Below are positions 1 to 8,680 of a stretch of DNA of 51,904 bases, piece by piece. Position numbers and translations under genes: made by a program. The DNA comes from Sphingomonas azotifigens NBRC 15497. Lineage in GTDB: Bacteria; Pseudomonadota; Alphaproteobacteria; Sphingomonadales; Sphingomonadaceae. Below the pieces are notes generated by a model. The model had not been told where the DNA came from. It saw only the letters and a list, made by a program, of their open reading frames with translations, and did no database searches. Position 1 is the first letter of the stretch; each line of letters opens with the position of its first letter. The stretch is taken from positions 1 to 51,904 of the forward strand of contig NZ_BCTR01000055.1 of the NCBI RefSeq assembly GCF_002091475.1, read 5' to 3'.

Positions 1-23
1 GCTCCCGCAGGGGGGGAGTGGCG

Positions 24-515
24 TCATCCTAGCGCCGGCGCGAGGGCCTGCGCACCGCCCGGCTCGATCGAGTTAGCCTTGCCCTCGACCACCGGCGGCG
101 TCTCTGCAGACGCAGAACCAGCCGCATCCGCGTCCTCCTCCTGCCCCACCGGCAGCGTCTTCCCCGTGCTACGATCCAGCCCGATGGCGGTCACGATATC
201 GATCGCCGTTGCCGCCGCGACGAAGGCGATCGCGCCCCACACCGCCTTGTTCCGCGGGGCCCGCCGCGCAGCGAGGCCGAGCGCAGCGATGTCCATCGCG
301 TCGCCGGCAACGCGGTTCCACACCCGCACGCTGTGCGCCGGCCCGGCAAGCAACGCCGCACCCGCGAACAGCTCGCGCGCGCCGAAGGTCCGCACCACGC
401 CGTCATGGTCTTCCGCCGACAATCCGCGCGCGATCCGCTTCGATGCGGCGAGTTCGGCGATGCCAAGCCCGATCGAGAAAACGCCCAATCCAAATCCCAG
501 CTTGCGATAGTCCAT
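24..515 (-). CDS. Small membrane protein of unknown function, DUF4267-like
   Basis: A 163-residue protein. The ATG at 515 is preferred over upstream alternatives because AAGGAG lies 7-8 bases before it and the predicted membrane helix follows at once (residues about 5-22). Two further hydrophobic stretches (about 45-60 and 95-112) suggest a small inner-membrane protein. The pattern of a first helix, then a charged GLSAEDHDGV-type loop and an FGARELFAG segment, resembles small domains found beside or fused to SRPBCC cyclase/dehydrase proteins; this is similarity by eye. The C-terminal 45 residues are acidic and Ala/Pro-rich, probably disordered. Function unknown. Confidence 0.7.
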   Translation of the reverse strand: MDYRKLGFGLGVFSIGLGIAELAASKRIARGLSAEDHDGVVRTFGARELFAGAALLAGPAHSVRVWNRVAGDAMDIAALGLAARRAPRNKAVWGAIAFVAAATAIDIVTAIGLDRSTGKTLPVGQEEDADAAGSASAETPPVVEGKANSIEPGGAQALAPALG

Positions 516-641
516 CGGTCCGCTCCTTGCGCTTCGTGTGATCGATGCGCCCGTCGTTCGATGCCGGACGGCGATCCACCAACCGCCCGCAAACAACCGC
601 CGTTCCGAGAATTTGCGCAATACTATCCTATGTTTACAGGA

Positions 642-1010
642 TCATTTGCACGGGAAGCGCTGCTCCATCATCGCAGCGAAGGCCACCTTTACGCTCATGC
701 CGCGCTGGGCCGGCGGGATCTTCTCGAACGCCGCGATCAGATCGTTGCTGCTAATCTTCGCCTGCCCCTTGGGCGGCGGGCAGCTGCTCGGCTTCTTGCC
801 CGCCGCAACCTCCGCAGCGAGGTCGCCGCGATAGGCGGTCGACGCGCCGTCGATCTCCTGCTTGAGCACCCCGACGTCCGACGAAAACATCGCCATCGCG
901 CCCTTGGCCTTGAGCGCGTTCACCTTGGCGAGAAACTCGGCCACGCTCATCGCCTGGGCAGGCACCGCCACCAGCATCAGTCCACCGGCCGCCAGAAACA
1001 GTCGTCGCAT
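642..1010 (-). CDS. Small secreted protein, Rap1a/Tai-like C-terminus
   Basis: A 122-residue protein with a clear Sec signal peptide (RR at 2-3, hydrophobic core, cleavage after AQA near residue 20). Two cysteines remain in the mature part, one in SSCPPP near residue 76 and one in the terminal FPCK. The spacing, with a helix containing IPPAQR and ending in FPC, resembles the Rap1a/Tai immunity-type fold, but the resemblance is weak and the role is unknown. It lies directly after the ftsH terminator. The only Shine-Dalgarno candidate (GGGAG about 10 bases upstream) sits in the 3' arm of that hairpin. Confidence 0.65.
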   Translation of the reverse strand: MRRLFLAAGGLMLVAVPAQAMSVAEFLAKVNALKAKGAMAMFSSDVGVLKQEIDGASTAYRGDLAAEVAAGKKPSSCPPPKGQAKISSNDLIAAFEKIPPAQRGMSVKVAFAAMMEQRFPCK

Positions 1011-1012
1011 AG

Positions 1013-1048
1013 GAAAAACGCTCCCGGGAGGGGTTCCCGGAAGCGTTC
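1013..1048 (-). terminator. Rho-independent terminator after ftsH
   Basis: Read on the minus strand, AACGCTTCCGGGA and TCCCGGGAGCGTT form a 13-bp stem with one G-T wobble and a short C-rich loop, followed by TTTTT. It lies 40 bases after the ftsH stop, so it most likely ends the cpoB-tilS-ftsH transcript. The 3' arm and T-run run into the start of the next gene. Confidence 0.8.
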
Positions 1049-1088
1049 TCTATCGGTGCAAAGCTGAACCTGGCAATACCAGGGAGCG

Positions 1089-3050
1089 TCAGGCCCCCTG
1101 CGGCGCCGGGTTGCCGAACGGATCCTTGAGCTTACGCGTCTTGGGGATCGAGGTGCCGCCCACCGCGGGCATGCCCGGCGTGCCGGTGGGGTCGCCGCGA
1201 TCCAGCGTCTCGCCGGCGATCAGCTTCTTGATCTCCTCGCCGGTCAGCGTCTCATACTCGAGCAGCGCCAGCGCGATGGTGTGGAGCTGGTCGGTATGGT
1301 CGCCCAGGATCTGCCGCGCGCGGTTGAGGCCCTTTTCGACGAACGCCTTCACCTCGGCGTCGATCAGCCGTGCGGTCTCGTCCGACATCGGCTTGGAGCG
1401 CGCCACCGAATAGCCGGTGAAGCTGTCCTCGCTCTCCGAGAAGTCGAGCGGGCCGAGATTGTCCGACAGGCCCCATTTGGTCACCATCGCACGGGCGAGA
1501 CGAGTCGCCTGCATGATGTCGTTCGAGGCGCCCGAGCTCACCTTGTCATAGCCGAAGATCAGTTCCTCGGCGACGCGGCCGCCGAACGCCACGGCGATGT
1601 CGGCATGCATCTTGTCACGGTGATAGCTGTACGAATCGCGCTCCGGCAACGGCTGCACCATGCCCAGCGCAAAGCCGCGCGGGATGATCGTCGCCTTGTG
1701 GATCGGGTCGGCGGTCGGCTCGTGCGCAAACACCAGGGCGTGGCCGGCTTCGTGATAGGCGGTCATCCGCTTCTCGTCGTCGGTCATCACCATCGAGCGG
1801 CGCTCGGCGCCCATCAGCACCTTGTCGCGGGCGTCGTCGAATTCCTGCGCCGCCACCAGCCGCTTGCCGCGACGGGCCGCGAGCAGCGCCGCCTCGTTCA
1901 CCAGGTTGGCGAGATCGGCGCCCGAGAAGCCCGGCGTGCCGCGCGCGATGACGCGGGCATCGACGTCCGGCGCGATCGGCACCTTCTTCATGTGCACCTG
2001 CAGGATCTTCACGCGGCCCTCGATATCGGGGCGCGGCACCTGCACCTGGCGATCGAAGCGGCCCGGGCGCAGCAGCGCCGGATCGAGCACGTCGGGACGG
2101 TTGGTTGCCGCCACGATGATGATGCCTTCGTTCGCCTCGAAGCCGTCCATCTCGACCAGCAGCTGGTTCAGCGTCTGCTCGCGCTCGTCATTCTGGTTGC
2201 CCAGACCCGCGCCGCGCGAACGGCCGACCGCGTCGATTTCGTCGATGAACACGATGCACGGCGCCGACTTCTTGGCCTGCTCGAACATGTCACGCACACG
2301 GGATGCGCCGACGCCGACGAACATCTCGACGAAATCCGAACCCGAAATGGTGAAGAAGGGCACGCCCGCCTCACCCGCGATCGCGCGGGCGAGCAGCGTC
2401 TTGCCGGTACCGGGCGAACCGACCAGCAGCGCGCCCTTGGGGATCTTGCCGCCGAGGCGTGCGAACTTCGACGGGTCCTTGAGGAACTCGACGATTTCCT
2501 GCAGCTCCTCGCGCGCCTCGTCGATGCCGGCGACGTCGTCGAAGGTGACCTTGCCTTCCTTCTGGGTCAGCAGGCGGGCGCGGCTCTTGCCGAAGCCCAT
2601 CGCGCCGGAGCCCGAATTCTTCTGCATCTGGCGCAGCACGAAGAAGGCGATGCCGAGGAAGAGCAGGAACGGCAGCGACTGGACGAGGATATACTGCCAG
2701 ATCGACGGCTGGTCCTCGGGCCGCGCGTTGATCACCACGCCCTTGGCGCGCAGCGTCTCGACGAGCTTGGCGTCGCCCGGGTTGTTCGTGCGGAACTTGC
2801 CCTCGCTGGTGCTGCCGGTGATCACGCCGGACCCGACCGAGATGTTGACGTCCTTGACATCGCCCGCCTGCACCTTGTCGAGGAAGGTCGAGTACGGAAT
2901 CACATTGCCGGTAGGCTGCGCCGTCCGCGTATCGAACAGCGTGACGAACAACGCCAGTGCCGCAAGAATACCCACCCAGATGAGCAGGCTCTTCATCCAG
3001 GGGTTGTTCCCCCCGTTTTCCGGACCCTGCTGCTTGCCGTTTTCGCTCAT
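1089..3050 (-). CDS. ftsH: ATP-dependent zinc metalloprotease FtsH
   Basis: A membrane-bound AAA+ protease that degrades misassembled membrane proteins and regulatory proteins. The 653 residues show the full family layout: two membrane segments (about 20-38 and 118-140) flanking a periplasmic domain, Walker A GSPGTGKT at 211-218 (Ser where most have Pro), Walker B CIVFIDEID at about 265-273, the second region of homology RPGRFDR near 328-334, and the zinc site HEAGH at 433-437. The tail is Gly/Pro-rich. The ATG at 3050 starts a normal N-terminus. It follows tilS by 68 bases in the usual alphaproteobacterial order and is closed by a strong terminator. Confidence 0.98.
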   Translation of the reverse strand: MSENGKQQGPENGGNNPWMKSLLIWVGILAALALFVTLFDTRTAQPTGNVIPYSTFLDKVQAGDVKDVNISVGSGVITGSTSEGKFRTNNPGDAKLVETLRAKGVVINARPEDQPSIWQYILVQSLPFLLFLGIAFFVLRQMQKNSGSGAMGFGKSRARLLTQKEGKVTFDDVAGIDEAREELQEIVEFLKDPSKFARLGGKIPKGALLVGSPGTGKTLLARAIAGEAGVPFFTISGSDFVEMFVGVGASRVRDMFEQAKKSAPCIVFIDEIDAVGRSRGAGLGNQNDEREQTLNQLLVEMDGFEANEGIIIVAATNRPDVLDPALLRPGRFDRQVQVPRPDIEGRVKILQVHMKKVPIAPDVDARVIARGTPGFSGADLANLVNEAALLAARRGKRLVAAQEFDDARDKVLMGAERRSMVMTDDEKRMTAYHEAGHALVFAHEPTADPIHKATIIPRGFALGMVQPLPERDSYSYHRDKMHADIAVAFGGRVAEELIFGYDKVSSGASNDIMQATRLARAMVTKWGLSDNLGPLDFSESEDSFTGYSVARSKPMSDETARLIDAEVKAFVEKGLNRARQILGDHTDQLHTIALALLEYETLTGEEIKKLIAGETLDRGDPTGTPGMPAVGGTSIPKTRKLKDPFGNPAPQGA

Positions 3051-3118
3051 CGTGTACCCGGTACCTTTCCAGCCCTAAGATAGGCATGGCGGCGTTAATG
3101 ACAATGGAACAACGTCGA

Positions 3119-4135
3119 TCACGGTGAGCGGTGCGGGGGTGCCGGCGCAAAGCGCCAGCGCACGCCCGGCCGCACCACGACTCCGGCCAATGTCGCCACC
3201 CGTCCGGCATCGACTGCCGCGATCAGCCGGTCAAGCCCGGAACCGCGCGGCGGCGGCGCATCGGCGATCGTCGCCAGCGCCCGGACCACCAGGCGACGGC
3301 GCAGTTCCGCCGGCAGATCGGCGAGGTCGAGCAGCAGCCCCTGCCCCTGCCGTTCGGCACGTGCCGTCCATTCCCGCGCCACCACCCAGGCGAGCGCCGC
3401 CTCGGCATCGCGGAGGTTGGTCGCCGCCAGCGCCAGCCGCGCGGCGGGCAGTTCGGGCGTCTCGGCGAGCAGCCGCCTGATCCGGCTGCGATCGAAGCGC
3501 GGGTGGCGGTTGGACGGATCCTCGACCGGCGCGATGCCCGCCGCCTGCACCCGGGCGGCAAGCTCGGCGCGCGACCAGCCGAGCAGCGGCCGCACCAGGA
3601 GCGGCGCGGCGGCCCCTGCCCGCAGCGGCCGCGACGGCACCATCGCCGCCAGCCCGCCCAGCCCGGCGCCGCGCCGCGCGCGCAGCAGCAAGCTCTCGGC
3701 AAGATCGTCCTGCTGATGCGCCACCGCGACCCAGGGCGCGCCGATCGTGTCTGCCCAGTCGGCCAGGCTGCGATAGCGCATCGCCCGCGCGCGATCCTGG
3801 AGATTGCCCGCTGCCAGCATCTCCGGACGAGGCGGCAGCACGGCATGGGGAACGCCGAGCCGGGCGCAGAGGGTGGCGACGAACGCCGCCTCCGCTGCCG
3901 ATTCGGCGCGCAGGCCGTGATCCACCGTGGCCGCGGCGACCGCACCGGGGAAGCTCGCACGGGCAAGCAGCAGCAGCGCCAGACTGTCCGCGCCCCCCGA
4001 AACGGCAACGCCGATCGGCCGCGCCGCGGCGGGCACCTGCCCGGCCACGGCCAGCCAATCGGCGGTGAAGCGCGTAACGTCCGCGCCCGCGATCGCGTCG
4101 CTCAGCGACGCGTCACTTGCAGCGCTGGTCGGCAC
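3119..4135 (-). CDS. tilS: tRNA(Ile)-lysidine synthase TilS
   Basis: TilS changes the wobble cytidine of tRNA-Ile(CAU) to lysidine, using ATP and lysine, so that AUA is read as isoleucine. The N-terminal PP-loop ATPase motif SGGADS is at residues 46-51, followed by a conserved HQQDD-type segment; the length (338 aa) fits the short alphaproteobacterial form. The chosen start is GTG at 4135, which overlaps the end of cpoB by 23 bases and implies translational coupling. Downstream in-frame starts would remove little, so the exact N-terminus is open. It is followed by ftsH. Confidence 0.93.
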   Translation of the reverse strand: MPTSAASDASLSDAIAGADVTRFTADWLAVAGQVPAAARPIGVAVSGGADSLALLLLARASFPGAVAAATVDHGLRAESAAEAAFVATLCARLGVPHAVLPPRPEMLAAGNLQDRARAMRYRSLADWADTIGAPWVAVAHQQDDLAESLLLRARRGAGLGGLAAMVPSRPLRAGAAAPLLVRPLLGWSRAELAARVQAAGIAPVEDPSNRHPRFDRSRIRRLLAETPELPAARLALAATNLRDAEAALAWVVAREWTARAERQGQGLLLDLADLPAELRRRLVVRALATIADAPPPRGSGLDRLIAAVDAGRVATLAGVVVRPGVRWRFAPAPPHRSP

Positions 4136-5030
4136 GACCCTTGGCGACGCCTGCCTTCATCTCGGCCGACAGCGTCGCGCCATAGACCTTGGTCAGCTCG
4201 TCATAGACCTTGCAGACCTCGCCGGCGGGCTTGTTCAGCTTCACCAGCGCCTGGGCGAGATAATAGAGGCTGTCCGGCGCGCGCTCGCCGTTCGGATCCT
4301 TGGTGTAATTGTCGTAGAAGGCGACCGCGGCGAGGCTCGGCTTGCCGTCGTCGAGATAGGCGCGGCCGAGCAGGTTGCGGGCGAAGCTCGCGCGCTTGCC
4401 GCTCGGGAACTTGGTCCGGTACTGGTCGAGCACCTTGGCCGCTTCGGGGAAGAACTTCGCCTGCCACAGGCGGAAGCCGTAGAGGTACAGGTCCTCGCCG
4501 GCATCGCCGCTGCTCGGCTTCTCCACCGCCGCGACCTTGGCGGCGCGGTCGGCCGAGGGCTTGGCGGCGGCACCGGGGCGCGGGCTCGCGTCGCCCGCGG
4601 CGGCAGCGTCGCCATCCACGGGCGCGGCATCGCCGGCGGCGGGCGCCGGCGGGGTCTCCAGCGCCTTCATCCGCGCATCGGTGGCGGCCTTGTAGGCGCC
4701 GAACGCCTCTTCGAGCTGGCGGATGCGATACTGGTTCTGCTCGACCTGGCCGGTCAGCGTCTGGATCTGGCCCTCGAGCGCGCCGACGCGCTGGGTGAGA
4801 TCGGCGAGCGGCGTGGTCGCGGGCACGCCCGGCGGGGTGTTGTCCACCTGCTGGGTGATCTGCGGCTCCACCGTCATCCCGGCGCCGCCGGGGAAGACCT
4901 TGCGCTGCACGGCGCGCATCTCGCGCTCCAGCTTGTCGACGCGCGGGCCGACATTCGCGTCCTGCGCCTGGGCGGCGCCGTTGAAGCCGAATGCGGCAAG
5001 TGCCAGTGCCGCTGCGAAAGCAATACGCAT
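4113..5030 (-). CDS. cpoB: Cell division coordinator CpoB (YbgF)
   Basis: A periplasmic protein that links peptidoglycan synthesis with outer-membrane constriction through the Tol-Pal system. The ATG at 5030 gives a signal peptide ending in AQAQ near residue 22. Then come coiled-coil heptads (about 28-45 and 80-120), a disordered Ala/Pro/Asp linker, and C-terminal TPR repeats with the family sequence LYLYGFRLWQAKFFPEA. In many alphaproteobacteria the order is tol-pal-cpoB-tilS-ftsH. Here tilS and ftsH follow as expected, but tolB and pal are absent and a RodZ-like gene lies upstream. Confidence 0.93.
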   Translation of the reverse strand: MRIAFAAALALAAFGFNGAAQAQDANVGPRVDKLEREMRAVQRKVFPGGAGMTVEPQITQQVDNTPPGVPATTPLADLTQRVGALEGQIQTLTGQVEQNQYRIRQLEEAFGAYKAATDARMKALETPPAPAAGDAAPVDGDAAAAGDASPRPGAAAKPSADRAAKVAAVEKPSSGDAGEDLYLYGFRLWQAKFFPEAAKVLDQYRTKFPSGKRASFARNLLGRAYLDDGKPSLAAVAFYDNYTKDPNGERAPDSLYYLAQALVKLNKPAGEVCKVYDELTKVYGATLSAEMKAGVAKGRADQRCK

Positions 5031-5071
5031 CGTCAATACATCCCTCAGCGTCCCCCGGGGAACGGAGGCGT

Positions 5072-5096
5072 GGCGCCGCTATAGCCAAGCGGCGCC
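5072..5096 (-). terminator. Hairpin between the rodZ-like gene and cpoB
   Basis: A perfect 9-bp inverted repeat, GGCGCCGCT and AGCGGCGCC, with a 7-base loop. It lies between the stop of the RodZ-like gene and the start of cpoB. No T-run follows on the minus strand, so it may be a weak terminator, an RNA-stability hairpin, or neither. Confidence 0.4.
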
Positions 5097-5112
5097 CGCT
5101 CGCGCCAGCCCC

Positions 5113-6051
5113 TCAGGGGTTCGGCGTGTCACCGCCGGGCGTGGTGCCGCCGGTACCGGTCGCGGGGGTCGCCGCGGGATCGGCACTGACGGGCGCGCGG
5201 GGGCGGCGACGCGGCAGCCGCGCGGGGGCCACCGCCGCCGTGGCGCTCGGCGTCGGCGACGGAGTCGCACCCGGCGCACCGCGGGCGCGGAGCGCCGCCG
5301 AGGTGAGCTCCGCCTCGATCACTTCCACCTGGGTGCCGAGCGGGGCGACTTCGCTGCCGTTCAGCAGCACCTGCAACTGGTCCGGGCGGCCGGTGCGGAT
5401 GCGGGGGTGATCGGCATCGTCGGGCACTTCAAAGCGCTCGCCGGCGACAAGCTCCTTCTCCACCAGCTTCTTGCCGGTCGCGTCGGTCACGCGGATCCAG
5501 GCCGGGCCGCGCGCGACGAGGGTGACATGCTCGACCGCCGGTACGGTGGGACTCGGCGCGGGAGCCGGGGCGGCGGGCGTCGGCGTGGGAGTCGGCTCGA
5601 TCTGCTGGACCAGCCCGTCGCCCTGGCTCGCACCGCCACGGAACCAGTTGGTGCCGTACCAGATGCCGATCCCCGCCACGAGCACCAGCGCGACGATCAC
5701 GCCGAACCACACGACCCCGCCGGGCGCCGCACGCGACGGCTCCTGCAGCGGATATTCCGGGGTGACCACCGGCCGCTCGATCTGGCCGAGTTCGGCCCGC
5801 ACGTCGCGGGCGATCGTGACCTCGTCGGCATTTACCGCGCGGGCATAGGCCTTGGCGAAGCCGGTGGCATAGGTGATCGACGGCAGGCCGGCATAGGTGC
5901 CCTGCTCGATGGCCTCGAGATGGCGCTGCGGAATGCGGGTACGCGCGGCGATCTCGGGGAGATCCAGCCCCATCGCTTCGCGCGCGGCGCGCAGCCGTTC
6001 GCCGGGGCGCGCGGAGACGGGAGTGGCATCGTCGGGCGTATCGCCTTGCAT
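5113..6051 (-). CDS. RodZ-like HTH protein with DUF4115 domain
   Basis: A 312-residue protein. The N-terminal cytoplasmic helix-turn-helix (about 15-80, containing RTRIPQRHLEAIE and LPSITYATGFAKAYA) is of the RodZ/HTH_25 type. A single membrane helix follows (about 148-170), then a Pro/Thr-rich periplasmic linker and a DUF4115 domain (about 205-280). RodZ proteins link MreB to the membrane and help set rod shape; that this one does so is inference. ATG at 6051 is chosen over longer starts because GGAGGA precedes it at good spacing. The C-terminus is Arg/Pro/Gly-rich low complexity. Confidence 0.85.
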   Translation of the reverse strand: MQGDTPDDATPVSARPGERLRAAREAMGLDLPEIAARTRIPQRHLEAIEQGTYAGLPSITYATGFAKAYARAVNADEVTIARDVRAELGQIERPVVTPEYPLQEPSRAAPGGVVWFGVIVALVLVAGIGIWYGTNWFRGGASQGDGLVQQIEPTPTPTPAAPAPAPSPTVPAVEHVTLVARGPAWIRVTDATGKKLVEKELVAGERFEVPDDADHPRIRTGRPDQLQVLLNGSEVAPLGTQVEVIEAELTSAALRARGAPGATPSPTPSATAAVAPARLPRRRPRAPVSADPAATPATGTGGTTPGGDTPNP

Positions 6052-6160
6052 TCTGTCCTCCGGCGAACGTGTTGGACCCTGTGCCGTTCGCCTGTGCGGC
6101 AGGGGATGCCCCCGGCGCCGTGCCGCTGTCAACGCCGGGACGCAATCATTCCGCGCCCGA

Positions 6161-8437
6161 TCAGGCCAGTTCGACGCCCTGCGCCTCGGCCCAGGCGGTC
6201 AGCACGTCGCGCAGGGGGGCTTCCGGGTGGCGCAGCATCTCGTCCATCGCCGCCATCACTGCGCCGCGATCGAGCGAGCGCAGCATCGCCTTGATCGGCC
6301 CCACTGCCGCCGGGGTGATCGAGAGCCGATCGATGCCGAGCCCGATCAGCGCCAGCGCTTCCAGCGGCCGCCCGCCCATCTCGCCGCACACCGCCACCGG
6401 CACGCCTGCGGCGCGCGCCTGCTCGCTCACCCGCTTGAGGAAGCGCAGGATCGCCGGGCTCAGCCAGTCGTAGCGCAGCGCCAGCTTGGGGTGCGCGCGA
6501 TCGGCCGCGAACAGGAACTGGGTGAGGTCATTGGTGCCGATCGACAGGAATTGCAGCTTGGGCAGCAGCAGGTCGAGCACCTCGGCCAGCGCCGGCACCT
6601 CCAGCATCGCGCCGTAGCGGATCTCGTTGGGCATCTTGCGCCCGCGCGCGGCGAGCCAGGCATGCTGTGCCTCGAACAGCGCACGCGCCTGATCGAACTC
6701 CCAGGGTTCGGAGACCATCGGGAACATGACGCTCAGCGTCCGCCCCGCTGCCGCCTCGATCAGCGCGCGCGCCTGCGCCTTCATCAGGCCATCGCGGTCG
6801 AGCGCCAGGCGCAGCGCGCGCCAGCCCATGGCGGGGTTCTCCTCCTCGCCATCCTCGTCATGGTTCAGATAGGGCAGCGCCTTGTCGCCGCCGATGTCGA
6901 CGGTACGGAACACTACCGGCCGGTCGCCCGCCGCCTCCAGCACGTCGCGGTAGAGCCGCCGCTGCGCCTCGCGCTGCGGCAGGGTCGCCGAGACGAGGAA
7001 CTGGAATTCGGTGCGGAACAGGCCGATGCCGTCGGCGCCGGTCAGATCGAGCGCGGACACGTCGTCGCGCAGGCCCGCATTGACCATCAGCGTCACCCGG
7101 TGCCCGTCCTTGGTGACCGGTGCCACGTTCTTGAGCTGGGCGAAGGCGGCGCGGCGCTTCTGGCTGAGGGCCAGCTTGGCCTCGAACGCCTCCTCCATCG
7201 CCAGCGACGGGCGGACGAACACGCTTTCCTCGCCGACGTCGAGCAACAGCAGATCGCCCTCGGCGACTTCGCGGCGGATCTCGCGGACGCGCCCCAGCAC
7301 CGGCACGCCCATCGCGCGGGCGACGATGGTGACGTGCGCGGTCAGCGAGCCTTCCTCCAGCACCACGCCCTTGAGCCGCCGCCGATCATATTCGAGCAGC
7401 TCGGCCGGCCCCAGGTTGCGCGCGATCAGGATCGAGTCCTGCCGCAACCCCAGCTGCGCCGCGGTGCCGAGCTGGCCCGAGACGATCCGGAGCAGCCGGT
7501 TGGACAGGTCCTCCAGATCGTGCATCCGATCGCGGAGCAGCGGATCGTCGATCTCGCGCATCCGCTGGCGGGTGCGCTGCTGGACGCGCTCGATCGCCGC
7601 CTCGGCGGTCAGGCCGGAATCGATCGCCTCGTTGATGCGGCGGCTCCAGCCCTCGTCATAGGCGAACATCTTGTAGGTGGCGAGGATCTCCTCATGCTCG
7701 CCGCCGACGCCGAACTCGGCCTGGCTGGTCATGCGGTCGATCTGCTCGCGCATCTTGTCGAACGCAGCATAGACGCGGTGCCGCTCGGCCTCGGTATCCT
7801 CGGCGACGGTATGCTCGATGACGATGCGCGGCTGGTGGAACACCGCCACGCCGCGCGCCATGCCCTCGACGAGGCGGAAGCCGCGGATCGTTCCCGCCGC
7901 GGTCGGCTGGAGCCGGGTGGAGGTGCCGCCCGCCGCATCGATCAGCTCGGCATTGGCGATCAGCTCGGAGAGCACCATCGCGACCGTCTGCAGCGCTTCG
8001 ATCTCGATATCGGCGTAGCGCCGCGGATCGACATGCTGGACGGCGAGCACGCCCACCGCCCGCTCGCGCCGGATGATCGGCACGCCGGCGAAGCTGTGGA
8101 AGCGGTCTTCGCCCGTTTCCGGATTGTGGACGAAATTGGGGTGGCTGGTCGCCTCGTCGAGGTTGAGCGTCTCGACATGCGCGGCGATCGTGCCGACCAG
8201 CCCCTCGCCCATGCCGAGCCTGGTGACGTGCACCGCCTCCTGCGCCAGGCCGCGCGTGGCGAACAGCTCGAGCACGCCCTCACGCAGCAGGTAGATCGAG
8301 CAGACCTCGCTGTGCAGCGCCTCGCCGATGATGTTGACCACGGCATTGAGCTTGGATTGGACCGGCAGCCGTTTCGCCATCAGATCGTGAAGGCGGGTGA
8401 GGATTTCCCGGGCGGAGGCGGCTGCGGTCAAGGCCAT
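6161..8437 (-). CDS. ptsP: PTS-Ntr phosphoenolpyruvate phosphotransferase PtsP
   Basis: Enzyme I of the nitrogen phosphotransferase system takes phosphate from phosphoenolpyruvate and passes it to NPr, a regulatory rather than sugar-transport relay. The 758 residues show an N-terminal GAF domain (about 20-160), the EI N-terminal domain with the phosphohistidine segment LTAHVTIVARAMG (His 368), and the PEP-binding barrel with the C-terminal VAVCGEMGGRP motif. ATG at 8437. In many alphaproteobacteria ptsP lies next to lysC; here lysC is 4 kb further on, with two other genes between. Confidence 0.95.
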   Translation of the reverse strand: MALTAAASAREILTRLHDLMAKRLPVQSKLNAVVNIIGEALHSEVCSIYLLREGVLELFATRGLAQEAVHVTRLGMGEGLVGTIAAHVETLNLDEATSHPNFVHNPETGEDRFHSFAGVPIIRRERAVGVLAVQHVDPRRYADIEIEALQTVAMVLSELIANAELIDAAGGTSTRLQPTAAGTIRGFRLVEGMARGVAVFHQPRIVIEHTVAEDTEAERHRVYAAFDKMREQIDRMTSQAEFGVGGEHEEILATYKMFAYDEGWSRRINEAIDSGLTAEAAIERVQQRTRQRMREIDDPLLRDRMHDLEDLSNRLLRIVSGQLGTAAQLGLRQDSILIARNLGPAELLEYDRRRLKGVVLEEGSLTAHVTIVARAMGVPVLGRVREIRREVAEGDLLLLDVGEESVFVRPSLAMEEAFEAKLALSQKRRAAFAQLKNVAPVTKDGHRVTLMVNAGLRDDVSALDLTGADGIGLFRTEFQFLVSATLPQREAQRRLYRDVLEAAGDRPVVFRTVDIGGDKALPYLNHDEDGEEENPAMGWRALRLALDRDGLMKAQARALIEAAAGRTLSVMFPMVSEPWEFDQARALFEAQHAWLAARGRKMPNEIRYGAMLEVPALAEVLDLLLPKLQFLSIGTNDLTQFLFAADRAHPKLALRYDWLSPAILRFLKRVSEQARAAGVPVAVCGEMGGRPLEALALIGLGIDRLSITPAAVGPIKAMLRSLDRGAVMAAMDEMLRHPEAPLRDVLTAWAEAQGVELA

Positions 8438-8502
8438 GGGACAGCGCTAACAGATTGTGCGCACCCGCGCCAAGCGGTGTGCGCAGCAAAAGCGCGGAAT
8501 AT

Positions 8503-8676
8503 GATCCTCCCCTGCGAATGCAGGGGAGGGGGACCGCGCTGCGCAGCAGCGTGGTGGAGGGGCCGCGCCGCGAGGCGCGGATTGCGGCTCGAGCGGAGTA
8601 CCGCCGCTGGCGCGGCGGCCCCTCCACCACCGCCTGCGGCGGCGGTCCCCCTCCCCCCAGCAAGCTGGGGGAGGAT
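8503..8676. repeat. Long imperfect inverted repeat, family A
   Basis: The whole ptsP-NMO gap is filled by an element whose ends are GATCCTCCC and GGGAGGATC. The left arm contains GAGGGGGACCGC then GTGGTGGAGGGGCC. The right arm contains the reverse complement of both in reverse order. Further short hairpins lie inside. A second, truncated copy sits at the end of this window. Such elements are common non-coding intergenic palindromes in sphingomonads. Confidence 0.8.
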
Positions 8677-8680
8677 CCGG

